Shown here: positions 1-10,016 of the stretch, piece by piece
Numbering within the stretch: the first letter of the stretch is position 1
Layout of the letters: every line of letters starts with the position of its first letter
Assembly (NCBI GenBank): GCA_907163375.1
Contig: CAJQUW010010404.1
Span: forward strand, 266,747-330,746
DNA length: 64,000 bases
Reading direction: 5' to 3'
DNA from: Prostheceraeus crozeri
Lineage: Eukaryota; Platyhelminthes; Polycladida; Euryleptidae
Made by a program: the position numbers and the translations under genes
Notes under the pieces: generated by a model
Told to the model about the DNA's origin: nothing
Databases searched by the model: none
What the model saw: the letters and a program-made list of their open reading frames with translations, nothing else

Positions 1-511
1 CCATCTCCACTTCCGCATCCATAGGGGGAGGAGGAGGAGGACTCAAAGGGAGAAATAAACACATCTCCTGAGACGGTGGTAGTTTGGTGTGCATTATTTG
101 TGTAATGACAAGTTGAAGTGAGGCAAGCTTGTCCACTTTCTCACCATGTGACCCAATGTACGTGCCTCGAACCAAGATGAAACATGCGTAACGACCATAT
201 TCCAAGTCGTCCACAGTTAACGGGTTGTGGTGGGAATAAAAAATGAGTGCATCCTCCGCCATCTTCATAAACAGCCGGTCCAAAAACACGGAAAAGAAAT
301 TCATCATTCCCGTATTTATCATGCCACAACTTTGGTGAGTTGGCGGGTAGCTGAAATGACTGCTCGGCGAAAGCTTCCACGGTAAAAATTTCCTGGAGAG
401 CAGCTCTTGGAAGTAATAAGGAGCACAAATTGTTAGAGAAAGATCGTGTCGGTGGGCTAGTTGTAAAATCCGGTGTTTGTACCGCAAATCGCTCTCCATT
501 GAGCGAAACAT
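1..511 (-). CDS. Unrecognised protein, partial, runs off the left edge
   Basis: A minus-strand frame is open from an ATG at 511 (MFRSMESDLRYKHR) through 170 codons to the window edge. I prefer it to the overlapping closed 150-codon frame at 141-593, because its composition is much more protein-like. It has well spaced hydrophobic and charged runs such as CAPYYFQELLSRKF, NFFSVFLDRLFMKMAEDALI and LEYGRYACFILVRGTYIGSH, ending in a proline run and MDAEVEM. The frame is also open upstream of this ATG as far as about 590, so the start is not certain. A TATA box lies 150 bp upstream, which supports a real gene transcribed leftward. I recognise no domain. The Polinton at 721 landed just upstream of its promoter. 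It could belong to a repeated element rather than to the host; function is unknown. Confidence 0.5.
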   Translation of the reverse strand, partial: MFRSMESDLRYKHRILQLAHRHDLSLTICAPYYFQELLSRKFLPWKLSPSSHFSYPPTHQSCGMINTGMMNFFSVFLDRLFMKMAEDALIFYSHHNPLTVDDLEYGRYACFILVRGTYIGSHGEKVDKLASLQLVITQIMHTKLPPSQEMCLFLPLSPPPPPPMDAEVEM

Positions 512-660
512 AACGATGCCAGAAGTTTCCAATCTGTTTAATGGGTGAAATAGTTTGACCTTTGGCGGACACAGACTTCGTCACAGAATACAATACAGTT
601 TATAAGTTAGTTAGACAGACGAGTGAGTGAGAGAATGAAACAGAGCGAGAAATGCCGCTT

Positions 661-668
661 CTTATATA
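661..668 (-). promoter_or_regulatory. TATA box of the edge gene
   Basis: TATATAAG on the minus strand, 150 bp upstream of the ATG at 511, followed by a pyrimidine-rich leader. The Polinton insertion point lies only 52 bp upstream, so distal promoter sequence has been pushed 15 kb away, to 15,977 onward. Confidence 0.5.
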
Positions 669-714
669 TCCTTCAAAACGGGAGAAGCGCTTCACGAAAC
701 GGTGTTGGACAAAA

Positions 715-720
715 CCCATC
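715..720. repeat. 6-bp target site duplication, left copy
   Basis: CCCATC immediately outside the left terminal repeat. The identical hexamer is at 15,971-15,976. Six-base duplications are the known signature of Polinton/Maverick integration. Confidence 0.93.
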
Positions 721-1280
721 AGTAGTATAGGGTATGACATCCGGCGCCTCGCTTAACTCGCACCGGATGTCACACCTTCCGAGATTTCAAAAATTTACGT
801 AGTCTATAAATTTCAAAAATTTAGTGGGTCTCCAAATTTCAAAAATTTAGGTAGTGCCAAATTTTCGAAAAATTCAAAATTTCAAAATTTACGTAGTCCA
901 AAAATTTACAAAATTTATGTAGTCTTTTCACATAGTCTAAAGATATCAGAAGATTGTATTCAAAATATATTAAAAAATGAAAGAAACCTCAGAAATGGAA
1001 GAAACTTCGAGAATCCTTCGTCAATAAATGAACGTAGTTCTACTTAAATGGACATTGAAAAGATGAACATTGAAAAACACAAAGATAGAGTACGTTATAT
1101 GAAAGATAAAGTATCACAATTATTATTAAGATTAGAGCATTATAAAAAGTTAAGAAAGAGATGGTCTAAAGTTAAGAATGTAAGACAAGGTATTGGAATA
1201 TTTTTAACAGTAAGTTTAGGTGCTTTAACAATTGTTATATCTTCTGACGCTCTTACAATTCCTATTATTGCTACTGCTTT
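721..1280 (+). repeat. Polinton left terminal inverted repeat
   Basis: Matches the reverse complement of about 15,264-15,970. It contains a small imperfect palindrome at the tip (GACATCCGG and its complement), then a subterminal AT-rich tract with repeats of a 20-25 bp unit (ACGTAGTC plus AAATTTCAAAAATTTA-like), then the first part of the terminal ORF. The left copy is about 150 bp shorter than the right because of differing numbers of the AT-rich unit. Confidence 0.9.
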
Positions 1281-1590
1281 AACAGGTGCGGGTGTTTTTA
1301 CAACTTCACTTGTTACAATGTTAGATAAATCTTTAATAACTAAGAAACGAAAATCATTAAAAACTAAACATTTACATATTAAAGAAGTTTATAACAAATT
1401 ACATTGCTACTTTCAAAGAGTGTGTGATGATAATGTTATCACGTTAGATGAGATTGAAAAATTTGATCAAATAGCTAATGACGTAAATCGAATATCATTT
1501 CAATTACAGTCAGAAAAAGTTGATGATAAGAATAAACAGGATGTAAAAACTTCTATTGAGGAAACTGATAAAGTTTTTTTGAAGAACTAA
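1048..1590 (+). CDS. Polinton terminal ORF, two-membrane-segment protein
   Basis: A 180-residue ORF whose first 75 codons lie inside the terminal inverted repeat and recur at the other end of the element. Residues 1-50 are basic and helical (coiled-coil like). Two hydrophobic stretches follow at about 51-70 (IGIFLTVSLGALTIV) and 75-98 (TIPIIATALTGAGVFTTSLV), then a basic stretch and an acidic helical tail with an EF-hand-like loop (DDNVITLDEIEKF). This suggests a small membrane protein. I cannot assign it to a named Polinton family; the duplication of its 5' part is explained by its overlap with the repeat. Confidence 0.6.
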   Translation: MDIEKMNIEKHKDRVRYMKDKVSQLLLRLEHYKKLRKRWSKVKNVRQGIGIFLTVSLGALTIVISSDALTIPIIATALTGAGVFTTSLVTMLDKSLITKKRKSLKTKHLHIKEVYNKLHCYFQRVCDDNVITLDEIEKFDQIANDVNRISFQLQSEKVDDKNKQDVKTSIEETDKVFLKN

Positions 1591-1820
1591 AAACTTTAAG
1601 CGAAACTTTCAGCAAAACTTTATTAAACAAAACTTTAGACGCCAAAGCAATAAAAAAATAATTTGTTCAGTAAAATGTTTTTGTTGTATTCCAATGTTAC
1701 CACAAAATTCAAACATTATAGATAAAAATAAAATTAAAATAAAAATAAAATGGATAAAATTAAAGCTGATAATCAAAAAAGAATTCAACAATTAGATGAG
1801 TTAATAAAACAAAAAATATT

Positions 1821-2567
1821 ATGAAAGAAAATCATACTCAGCATAGAATGATAAAAGCTGGTATTCAATCCGATATGTTTGAAAAAATGCAACAAACCGA
1901 GCAAGCAAAAACTGATTTTGAAAAAACTATTGAACCATTTAAAACTCTTGAAAAAGAACTTACAAATAATGATGAACAAATTAATATGGCAGAATTAGCA
2001 CACAAAACTATATTAGATGATTATGGATTACTAGAATCAAACATTAATAAGAAATTACCAAAATCTATGCAATTTGAACATTCTATTTCATTTATAGATG
2101 GAAAAACAATACCTAGATTTTGTCTCGGACAAAAAGAAATATTTCCACAACCTTTTCGAGGTTTAATTTTTTCACCAGATAAATCTCCTTTTAGTTTAGA
2201 TAGAAATTTTGTTGATCTTTTAAGAGGAGCAGATTTAAAAAATTATGCTGTAGAAGATCTCATAAAATATAAAGCTATGCTAGATAGAGTTGATGTAGTA
2301 AAAACTCTTAAACGTCATGAACAATTAGAAAATTTATTATCAACGGGAGTCAAAGTAGGAAAAGGTTTTAAAACTGAAACAACTGTATTTTTGCCAGATG
2401 ATCCACAAGAATTACTAAATAGATTAAATATTTTAATATCTGCAATAAAAGAAGGACATAATTCTAGTTTCAATGAAATTCACGCTATATTAAAAAGACT
2501 GTTAGAAAAGAAGATTCTAAATGAAGAGGACTATAAAAGTATAGCTGAAATATGTTGTTGTTTTTAA
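1821..2567 (+). CDS. Polinton protein of unknown function
   Basis: A 248-residue ORF between the terminal ORF and the minor capsid gene. Residues 1-80 are rich in K, E and Q and look like a coiled coil (QQTEQAKTDFEKTIEPFKTL). The centre holds a more globular part (FCLGQKEIFPQPFRGLIF). The tail is helical and ends in CCCF. The tail also contains LLNRLNILISAIKEGHNSSF, which may be a structural helix. It lies in the capsid-gene block, so a virion or morphogenesis role is possible, but this is position-based inference only. Confidence 0.5.
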   Translation: MKENHTQHRMIKAGIQSDMFEKMQQTEQAKTDFEKTIEPFKTLEKELTNNDEQINMAELAHKTILDDYGLLESNINKKLPKSMQFEHSISFIDGKTIPRFCLGQKEIFPQPFRGLIFSPDKSPFSLDRNFVDLLRGADLKNYAVEDLIKYKAMLDRVDVVKTLKRHEQLENLLSTGVKVGKGFKTETTVFLPDDPQELLNRLNILISAIKEGHNSSFNEIHAILKRLLEKKILNEEDYKSIAEICCCF

Positions 2568-2624
2568 TTTTTTATAAGAAAAATATTTCATAAAAAAATA
2601 TTTATTCAAAATTTTAACTAAAAA

Positions 2625-3371
2625 ATGTGTTCAGCAGATTTAGACAAAATTAATAATCATTTAGAAAATCTAACAGAGATTTTGGGTTCATCAAAATTTA
2701 GTACGACATTAAAAATTATGACAACTACTTCATCACACACTTGTAATTTAGAACCCATTCTACATTTGGAACAAAATAAAAATTATCAAATTGCATTGAC
2801 TAGTTTCTCCAGATTTAACATTATTCAAAATGCTATAAAAGATGTGAATGATCCATTTAGATATTCTGCTGATAAAGGTAAAACGTGGAAAATACTGACT
2901 TTTCTTCCTGGTTCTTACGAAGTTGAATCAACATCAAATGAAATCAAGAGACATTTTGGTATAGCATTTAAAGATAAGAAACAATTACATTTCGCAGTTG
3001 AACCAGCAGTTAATAAATTTTTTCTTACTTTAGACGAGAATCATCAAGTTGATTTTAATCATGATAGATCATTGTCAAAGCTATTAGGATTTAATAAACA
3101 AACCTATAGTCAAGGTTATCATTTAGGTGAAAAAATTCCAAAAATAACTGAAATAAATTCAATTGTTGTACATTGTGACATTATTGAAATAGGATATATA
3201 AATGGTAAATCGTCAAATTTAATATTCAGTTTTCCAGCTTTTACTGTACCCATTGGTCATAGATTAAATGTATTTCCACAAACATTAATATATTTCCCTA
3301 TGACAAGAAAAACTATTAACAGCATTGACATTAGAATCACTGATGAGAAAGGAAATAAATTCTTGAGGTGA
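2625..3371 (+). CDS. Polinton minor capsid (penton, PX-like) protein
   Basis: A 248-residue ORF dominated by alternating beta-strand patterns after a short helical N terminus. The C-terminal half (SIVVHCDIIEIGYINGKSS, FSFPAFTVPIGHRLN, INSIDIRITDEKG) resembles the end of the single jelly-roll minor capsid or penton proteins of Polintons. In the family it forms the five-fold vertices of the predicted particle. It sits directly upstream of the packaging ATPase, a neighbourhood common in these elements. The assignment rests on fold pattern and context, not on a catalytic motif. Confidence 0.7.
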   Translation: MCSADLDKINNHLENLTEILGSSKFSTTLKIMTTTSSHTCNLEPILHLEQNKNYQIALTSFSRFNIIQNAIKDVNDPFRYSADKGKTWKILTFLPGSYEVESTSNEIKRHFGIAFKDKKQLHFAVEPAVNKFFLTLDENHQVDFNHDRSLSKLLGFNKQTYSQGYHLGEKIPKITEINSIVVHCDIIEIGYINGKSSNLIFSFPAFTVPIGHRLNVFPQTLIYFPMTRKTINSIDIRITDEKGNKFLR

Positions 3372-3429
3372 ACAGATTATGATAGATCTTTTGGCTAGAG
3401 AAGTTTTATTTTCTCAAAAGATTTTTATT

Positions 3430-4215
3430 AAAAATGAGTGAAGAAATTTTTACAAAATTACCATTAAATAAAAAAAACTCAAATTTAATCATCATCCAAA
3501 TTTATCTGATGAAGTTTTGTCAGTTATTTGTGGAAGATCAGGATGAGGAAAAACATATTTATTATTTAAAATTTTAACAACTCCAAATTTTTTGGATTAT
3601 AACTTACATATCTTTTAATTTATACAACAACAGCAGAACTATCAATCTTTAGAATATGGATTTGAAAATAATCTTAAAAAAACAGCAACTGCTTCATTAT
3701 TCAAAGAATATGAAAAATCTGAATATGAAGAAAAATAAGTTCGTGGTGTGAAGAAGCAGCAAAAAATAATCAGTTAGTAGAATCTAATGAAAATAATCAC
3801 ATAAAGATACAATTAATGGATGATAGTGGTAATATGCAAGATCCTAGTAAACTAGATAAAACAATGAAACATTGTGTAATTTTTGATGATTGTGTTAATG
3901 ATAGAAATCAGTCAGTTCAGAGAAATTATTTCACAAGAGGTAGACATAACAACTGTAGTGTTTTTTTTTTTAACACAAAGTACATGTATGTATTCATTAG
4001 ATGGAAGTGTTATTAGAAAGAATGCAAATATATTTATACTATTTGAAATAAATGCAAGAAATTTATGTGATTTGTTAAGAGATTTATGTATAAGAGATAA
4101 AGATGAATTCAAACATTCGTGTAATAATGCTTGGTCAAACGATTATGGCTTCATTACAATTAATATTGATAAAAAAATACATGATAGAGTTATAGAAAAT
4201 ATTTTCGCGGAGTGA
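3430..4215 (+). pseudogene. Polinton packaging ATPase (FtsK/HerA superfamily), broken
   Basis: A P-loop (Walker A) region lies at about 3,530-3,555. A Walker B segment, HCVIFDDCVND, is at about 3,870-3,905. It is followed by the sensor-like stretch around 3,950-4,015 and a conserved C-terminal half (NLCDLLRDLC, DYGFITINID). In adenovirus-like and Polinton-like elements this ATPase drives genome packaging into the capsid. The reading frame is interrupted in several places, so no product is expected. Position between the minor capsid gene and the polymerase supports the call. Confidence 0.85.
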
Positions 4216-4570
4216 TCGAATAATTTTTTCTTATAAATTTTTTCTAAAAAAAAATTTAAAAAAATATATGGAATGCGTACAAGATAGAACATGTACCAGT
4301 TTTAAAAGATTATCGTCATCCTACAAATCCTGTAAATTCGAAGAAAGAAGTTAAATTTTACTACCATCGCAGATATATGCAATTTGTTAAATATTATAAA
4401 ATATAAATGGTATAAAAAGTTATGAAAGAACAAAGAATTTTCCACTTTGTTTAAGAAGTTTTAGAGAATTTTTAGAATAGAATGATTTATGGTGGTTAAT
4501 TAATAAAGAACATTTAACAGTTTATGATTTACAAACATAACGACAATTGAATATACCTTTATTTATTTCA
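4216..4570 (+). other. Decayed Polinton coding remnant, unassigned
   Basis: About 350 bp between the ATPase and the polymerase. Short pieces of the three forward frames look protein-like (for example around 4,290-4,400), but no motif identifies a family. Confidence 0.35.
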
Positions 4571-4571
4571 G

Positions 4572-4676
4572 ATTAAAAATAAAATCATAATTTCTTTTTC
4601 AATAAAAATCATAATTTCTGTTGAAAAAAAAATCATAATTTCTTTTGAAAAAAAAATCATAATTTTCTTTAAAAAA
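4572..4676. repeat. Short tandem repeat, about 29-bp unit
   Basis: Four imperfect copies of an AT-rich unit containing AAAATCATAATTTCTTTT between the ATPase remnant and the polymerase gene. Confidence 0.7.
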
Positions 4677-4677
4677 T

Positions 4678-7600
4678 ATGAATTGTAAGATGAATAAAGG
4701 TACGAAACCTATTGTTGATGCATAAGTAAAAAAAGAAATTGTAGAATTTGATGAAGAAATTGCTTCATTAAAGAAACAGAGATTGATCAAAGAAAAACAG
4801 AAACGTACACAAAAACAGAAGCGTAGTATTAAACGTAGTATTAAAAAACAGAAACGTGAAACAAAAGAAATATTAGAGACTCCTATTACTGATATTCTTT
4901 TTGATGATAGAATTAGGGATGAACTTGGTGATGATTTTTCAGTTTATTTAATCCGAATGAAATTAAATATGAAAATGTATCTTTTGTTGATGTAGTAAAT
5001 GATATCCGGAAACTTTTAGCAAATGGTAAATTTATTAATTTACTTGGAAAATTTATTAAAGATCAGAAAAATATAATTCAAAATTTTTACGTAACCTTCT
5101 ATAATAAAAAATCAATAGAAACATGGTTTTCCAATCTGGATGAGAAATCAGATAGTCATGAATGGTTTTTTACAGGTAATATTAAATATGAAGATTTTGG
5201 AATGAAGCTAGTACAAAGATCACATAGAGGTGCAGGTATTAATATGAAATATAGAATCAAAGAATATTTCGGAGAATATTGTTATATTCCTTCTGAAGAT
5301 TTTTGTTTTATTAAATGTTATAATGTTTTACGAGGTTTTAATGAAGAACAAGGGGAAGTGATGAAAGAAATGTTTAATAATTTTTTATATAAAGAGAAAG
5401 CCACATCTAGAACAGGAGTAATGTCAAACTGCAAATTTTCTCAGTTCATTAAATATTTTGGAGAAAGTGTTCAGTATTACGGTCCTTCGAATCGTCATTT
5501 AAATCCTAGAGGAATTTAAACGTTTCATAATTATGTTTATTACAATTATTTTCACGAAGGTTCAACAATTGGACACTTTTGTTTAATTAATAAATGTCAT
5601 AAATTAAAGGCTATTAGAGAAATTGAAAATAATTTCAAACCAATATATAAAACAGTTACTGATGAAAATCTAGCAACGCGTCCATATAAAATCATAACAA
5701 AGAAAAAAATTGACTATAGTTCAACATATATTTTGGATCTCGAAACTTTTCCTGATCCTAGCTGTTCACTAGCTCATCCTATTCCTTATGCTGTAGGAGC
5801 TATTAATTTTAATAAATTTATATGTTGCTTACCGAAACAAAGATTGAAAGAATTAGAAACACGTTTGTTAAGTGATATGATTAAACAATCAAAAGATGAA
5901 AATGAAATTAAGGAACTTAAGAAACAAATAATTGAGTGTAATAATTTAACTGAATTAGAATTTAATAAACTTCAAAATTGTGTGAAAATATTTACGAGAA
6001 CTGAGGATGATGAATGTCCAATACATAATCAATTTTTTAAAACTCTTGGAAAATTTAATTATTCGAAAGTAACTTTAATGGCTCACAATTCATCAGGTTT
6101 TGATTCCTATTTTCCGATCAAAGCTAATTTTAAATTATCTAAACCTCCTCTTAAAACTTCAAGAGGAACATTAACTGCTTCATTACAAAATCCTTATACA
6201 ACTGAATGTGTTAGTATATATATTCAAAAATCTTTTAGATTTAAAAGCAATATGAAAAAAGAATTCACTTCCATGTAAATTACCACTTCAAACTATTATA
6301 ATGAAATGTAGTTATCAACATGTAAAAACAAGTCTTTCTAAATGGTGTGAGAATTTTAAAATTTCTACCAATGTGTGTAAATTAAATTATGAAATTGGAG
6401 ACATAACACATGAAAATTATAAAGAAAAAGAAAATGAATGGAGACCATATTTAGTTAACGATGTTCTTTCTTTAGCTTTTTGTATCTACAAATATAATAA
6501 TGTTATGCGAGATTTAGTTGGTGAAGATATAATTACTAATTTGACATCCTCTGCTTTAACATTTAACGGTTGGATGAAAGGCGTACAAAATGACAATATA
6601 AATATTCATTCTCATACAGATTCATGGGCTAGAAATTATATTAGAAAATCTGTTAAAGGTCGAAGAGTTTCAGCAAATATAGGAAAATGCGTATCTCCAC
6701 TTTGTAACATCTTGTTACCAATATTAAAACAGTATTTACCTGGAAGTAATTTAATAGATTTAATGAAACAGTATCGACATTTAGGAGATAAAACTGAAAT
6801 TTGTAAAAAAAATTTCAAATCAACTACTTGAACAAAAACATGAATTTCTAATGGCTTTTGATGCAATTCTTTATATCCATCAGCTATGTATGATGAAAAT
6901 TCAGAATACCCTAAATCTGAATCAGCTAGAAAATTTCGTCAAGAAGAAATAATATATTAATTTAATACTGAAACATTTAGACCTAAAACTGGAATATTTA
7001 CAGTTGTGTTTCAATATCCGAATGATATGTTTTTTCAACTAGTTCCTATAAAAGATAAAGTTAAAAATCAAAATAACAATTCTCATGTAAAAGTAATCAG
7101 GTTTAGAAATGGTGTATGTTGTGATGTATTAACTTCTGTTGACATACAGGAAATTGTTAGATGTGGTGGAAAAATATTATCTATTACCGATGGTATAATC
7201 TATGAAGAAAATTATCACGTTTCATTATTTCGAAAATACATTGAGAAACTTTATAATTTGAAAAAAATATATAAAACAGAAGGAAACACTGTGGGCGATG
7301 AGTTAATTAAATTATTGATGAATTCGCTATATGGCAAAACTGAACAAAAAGATATAACCACTAAATATCATTTATAGAATGAAAATACACTGAAAAAAAA
7401 TTTTACACAAGAATTAAAAGATTATGAAAAATTAAATGATGAACAATATTTAGCGAAAGTAGAAATGGAAGATGATGAATTTCTTAAAGCTAATATTGTA
7501 AAAGATGGGAAGACGTCATTCATGCCATCACATTTAGGTTCTTTTATTCTTTCTCACTCTAGAAGAATCATGAATAACTTTATTTTAGAAATTAATGGTT

Positions 7601-8126
7601 TCAACGAAAGATACATTCATTATACAGATACCGATAATATATACACTTCTAATGAACTCTTCAATAAATTAGATGCTGCTGGATATGTTGGGGGAGAATT
7701 GTGTCAAGGAAAAAATGATTATGGAAATGGTGGAATTATTTTTGCAATGCATATTGTACTTAAAGTAAAATACTGTATTACTGTAGATGAACAGGGAAGA
7801 CTTAGCGAAAAGAAAACATTTAAAGGATAATCGGAAGATAAAGTAAAAGTAGAAGATTTTCTAAAATTATATTCGGGTAAAACATTATCGACTATAGTTA
7901 ATAAACCATGGAAGAGATCTTTAGAAACTGGAATTAGTATTCCCAATAAAAATAATAATAGTGAAGAAGAAATTTTTCTGGTCAAATAAATATTCTTATA
8001 CGTCAAGCACCTGATGAAAATGAAATTATGTTACCATATAACGGAGAAGATATTCAAGCTGAAATATTTCAAACAATCTTCGTTGAGAGTAATTTATTTG
8101 ATGATGATGATAATACGTGGGAATAA
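4678..8126 (+). pseudogene. Polinton DNA polymerase B (protein-primed type), broken
   Basis: Roughly 3.4 kb of polymerase coding sequence. After a very basic N-terminal region come the 3'-5' exonuclease motifs: Exo I LDLETF at about 5,733-5,755, Exo II MAHNSSGFDSYFP at about 6,079-6,117, and Exo III YLVNDVLSLAF at about 6,449-6,480. The polymerase motifs follow: the helix with LLMNSLYGKTE at about 7,312-7,345 and the catalytic YIHYTDTDNIY at about 7,612-7,645. The spacing between exonuclease and palm motifs fits the protein-primed family used by Polintons to copy their ends. The gene is interrupted many times and is not functional. Confidence 0.94.
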
Positions 8127-8235
8127 AATCATTTTTATATCTAAAAAATTATTTTATGACTAAAAATTTTATTACATCTAGAAATTTATATCTAAAAAAT
8201 TTATATTTAAAAATTTAATTCATTAATTATAGCAC

Positions 8236-8514
8236 TCACACTTTTATTATTGACTTTTTCTCTTCAATTGTTTGTTTTGCTTCAGCTAATGTAGATTTGG
8301 CATCAGATATTATTGGTGTTGCTTTTTTCAAGGCATTTCTTACATCATCAATGCCAGATTTTAAACATTTCAATGTATCATTATTTGTTAATCTGTTAGG
8401 TATTGCTATACCAAATTTTGCATTTAAATGATTATTTTGAGCTAAATGATTATTTTGAGCTAAATTATTTTTTCTAGCTGTATAAAGAATTTGACCTTGT
8501 CGAGGTATAAACAA
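8236..8514 (-). CDS. Small minus-strand Polinton ORF, helical
   Basis: A 92-residue minus-strand ORF with a duplicated NNHLAQNNHL stretch near its start and a long helical tail rich in A, K and E (KATPIISDAKSTLAEAKQT). It lies downstream, on the same strand, of a small finger-like ORF at 8,594-8,698. No family recognised. It is convergent with the polymerase gene. Confidence 0.35.
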   Translation of the reverse strand: MFIPRQGQILYTARKNNLAQNNHLAQNNHLNAKFGIAIPNRLTNNDTLKCLKSGIDDVRNALKKATPIISDAKSTLAEAKQTIEEKKSIIKV

Positions 8515-8593
8515 ATTTTTTAATTGTTGTGATTGACGAATGTATTACTTATATGTCACAGGTAGTAATAGGTTGCATATTTTGATGAAATTG

Positions 8594-8698
8594 TTATTCC
8601 ATATGTTTACCGCATGGTGTGTTTTTCATATGAGAATATAATAACGCTTGATTTGTAAAACGCATATTACAAACTGGACAAATTTGAGTCATTTCCAT
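8594..8698 (-). CDS. Mini-ORF with a zinc-finger-like motif
   Basis: A 34-residue minus-strand ORF. It contains two closely spaced cysteines (CPVC), then a 12-residue linker, a His, and a Cys-x2-His ending (YSHMKNTPCGKH). This resembles a C2H2 or C2HC zinc finger. It may be the remaining N-terminal part of a minus-strand regulatory gene of the Polinton; alone it is too short to be sure. Confidence 0.4.
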   Translation of the reverse strand: MEMTQICPVCNMRFTNQALLYSHMKNTPCGKHME

Positions 8699-8786
8699 TT
8701 TTTATTTTTTATTTTTATGTGAGAAAAATTTATTTTTTATTTTCATGAGAAAATAATTTTTATGATATATCTTTTATTGTTAGGAA

Positions 8787-9146
8787 ATGATGTTACCAAA
8801 TGTTGGTGGAGGTGCATATATCCCGAATAATCGTGAATCAGAAGTAGAAATAGAAAATTATATCATGGAAACTGGAGACGTTTTATCTGGTCTGTTTCAT
8901 GTTTCTATTCTTCCACAACAAAATACAGAGTTAACAAATAAACAATATGTTGATACACAAATCAATGACTTAAAAGAAAAATATATAAACGATGTTTTGG
9001 TTCCACTGATGAATGAATTAAGGTTGCTAAAACTTAATGACAAATCATTAAACGAAAAATGGTTAAAACTTGATAAAAAGGATAGAGAGCTAGAAGCAGA
9101 TATAGCAAAACTTTTAAAAAAATTTCAGAATAATCAAAAATTTTAA
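8787..9146 (+). CDS. Polinton coiled-coil protein, unknown
   Basis: A 119-residue ORF starting MMLPNVGGGAYIPNN, with a Gly-rich start and then a long charged helical region from residue 50 (TNKQYVDTQINDLKEKYIND onward) with heptad-like leucines. Coiled-coil-like fragments continue in the forward frames to about 9,650. This may be a fibre-like or scaffold protein of the capsid block, but there is no diagnostic motif. Confidence 0.4.
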   Translation: MMLPNVGGGAYIPNNRESEVEIENYIMETGDVLSGLFHVSILPQQNTELTNKQYVDTQINDLKEKYINDVLVPLMNELRLLKLNDKSLNEKWLKLDKKDRELEADIAKLLKKFQNNQKF

Positions 9147-9655
9147 CATTACTTTCTATAAATTTAAAATCTGCAGTCATTAAAAATAAACATCAGATAC
9201 AACTATTGAGAGAACAGTTAGAAAATGAATTAGAAAAACTACCTAAAATATTTTAAACTTTTAAATAGTTACAAGCTACATTCCAAAAAAATGTTGATGA
9301 ATTAAGTTCTAAAATAACTCAGCAAATGAAAAGGATGAGTAGAATAATAATTGAAAGGAAACTCACTTAATCAAAAAGTTGATAAAATGAAAACTCTTAA
9401 AATCAATTTAGAAAATGAATTACAGAAAAATTATGAAGGAAATAAAGAACAGTTAGATGCTGTTAAAAATCAGTTAGATGTTCTTAAATTAAGTTGAAGG
9501 CTCTTAAAACGGATTTGAAGATGAATCAGCAGAAAATCCAAGTTAATAGAAAAGAAATTAAAGTACATCACACGCTGCTTAAAGCAATAGATAAAGTGCA
9601 AAAGCAAATTAATAAAGTTTTCACGCGGTTGTTGTCCATTCACAAACGGAAATCT
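9147..9655 (+). other. Decayed coiled-coil coding remnant
   Basis: About 500 bp in which fragments of forward frames encode K/E/Q/N-rich helices (for example KNQLDVLKL). It is probably the rest of the preceding coiled-coil region or a relative of it. No intact frame. Confidence 0.35.
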
Positions 9656-9703
9656 TAATCATAAACGTAAATCTTAATCACGAATTAAAATTATAACCTA
9701 AAA

Positions 9704-9949
9704 ATGTCTGTAATTTATATACACGATCTTCAACATTTTGCTTCAAATAAAAAAATTGCCCATGAACCATCTATGAAATCTGTTTACAGTGTAAAATCAA
9801 TCCAAAAAGAAGGAGATAGTGTAAACAGCCGAGCTGGAATATTTTCAAGTGCAAGCAAAACTAATAAGACTATTTTAAATAATTTCAGATTAACTAACTT
9901 TAAAGATTTAATTTCAGTATCAACCACAGAATCAAGCAATCGAAAATAA
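9704..9949 (+). CDS. Polinton pVI-like protein, first of a tandem pair (shortened)
   Basis: An 81-residue ORF beginning MSVIYIHDLQHFASNKK and containing SRAGIFSS near residue 44. It is clearly a paralog of the next gene: the first 25 residues and the AGIFS segment are shared. The C-terminal helical region of the longer paralog is absent. See the next entry for the likely role. Confidence 0.5.
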   Translation: MSVIYIHDLQHFASNKKIAHEPSMKSVYSVKSIQKEGDSVNSRAGIFSSASKTNKTILNNFRLTNFKDLISVSTTESSNRK

Positions 9950-10016
9950 TTTTTTTGTCACAAATAATTTTTTTGTCATAAATATCTTTCCCAAAAGTCA
10001 AATTTATTCCTAAAAA

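Noticed and set aside
141-593. 150-codon minus-strand ORF as the edge gene
   Set aside because: An overlapping frame that is open to the window edge has far more protein-like composition; the 150-codon frame ends in the middle of it.
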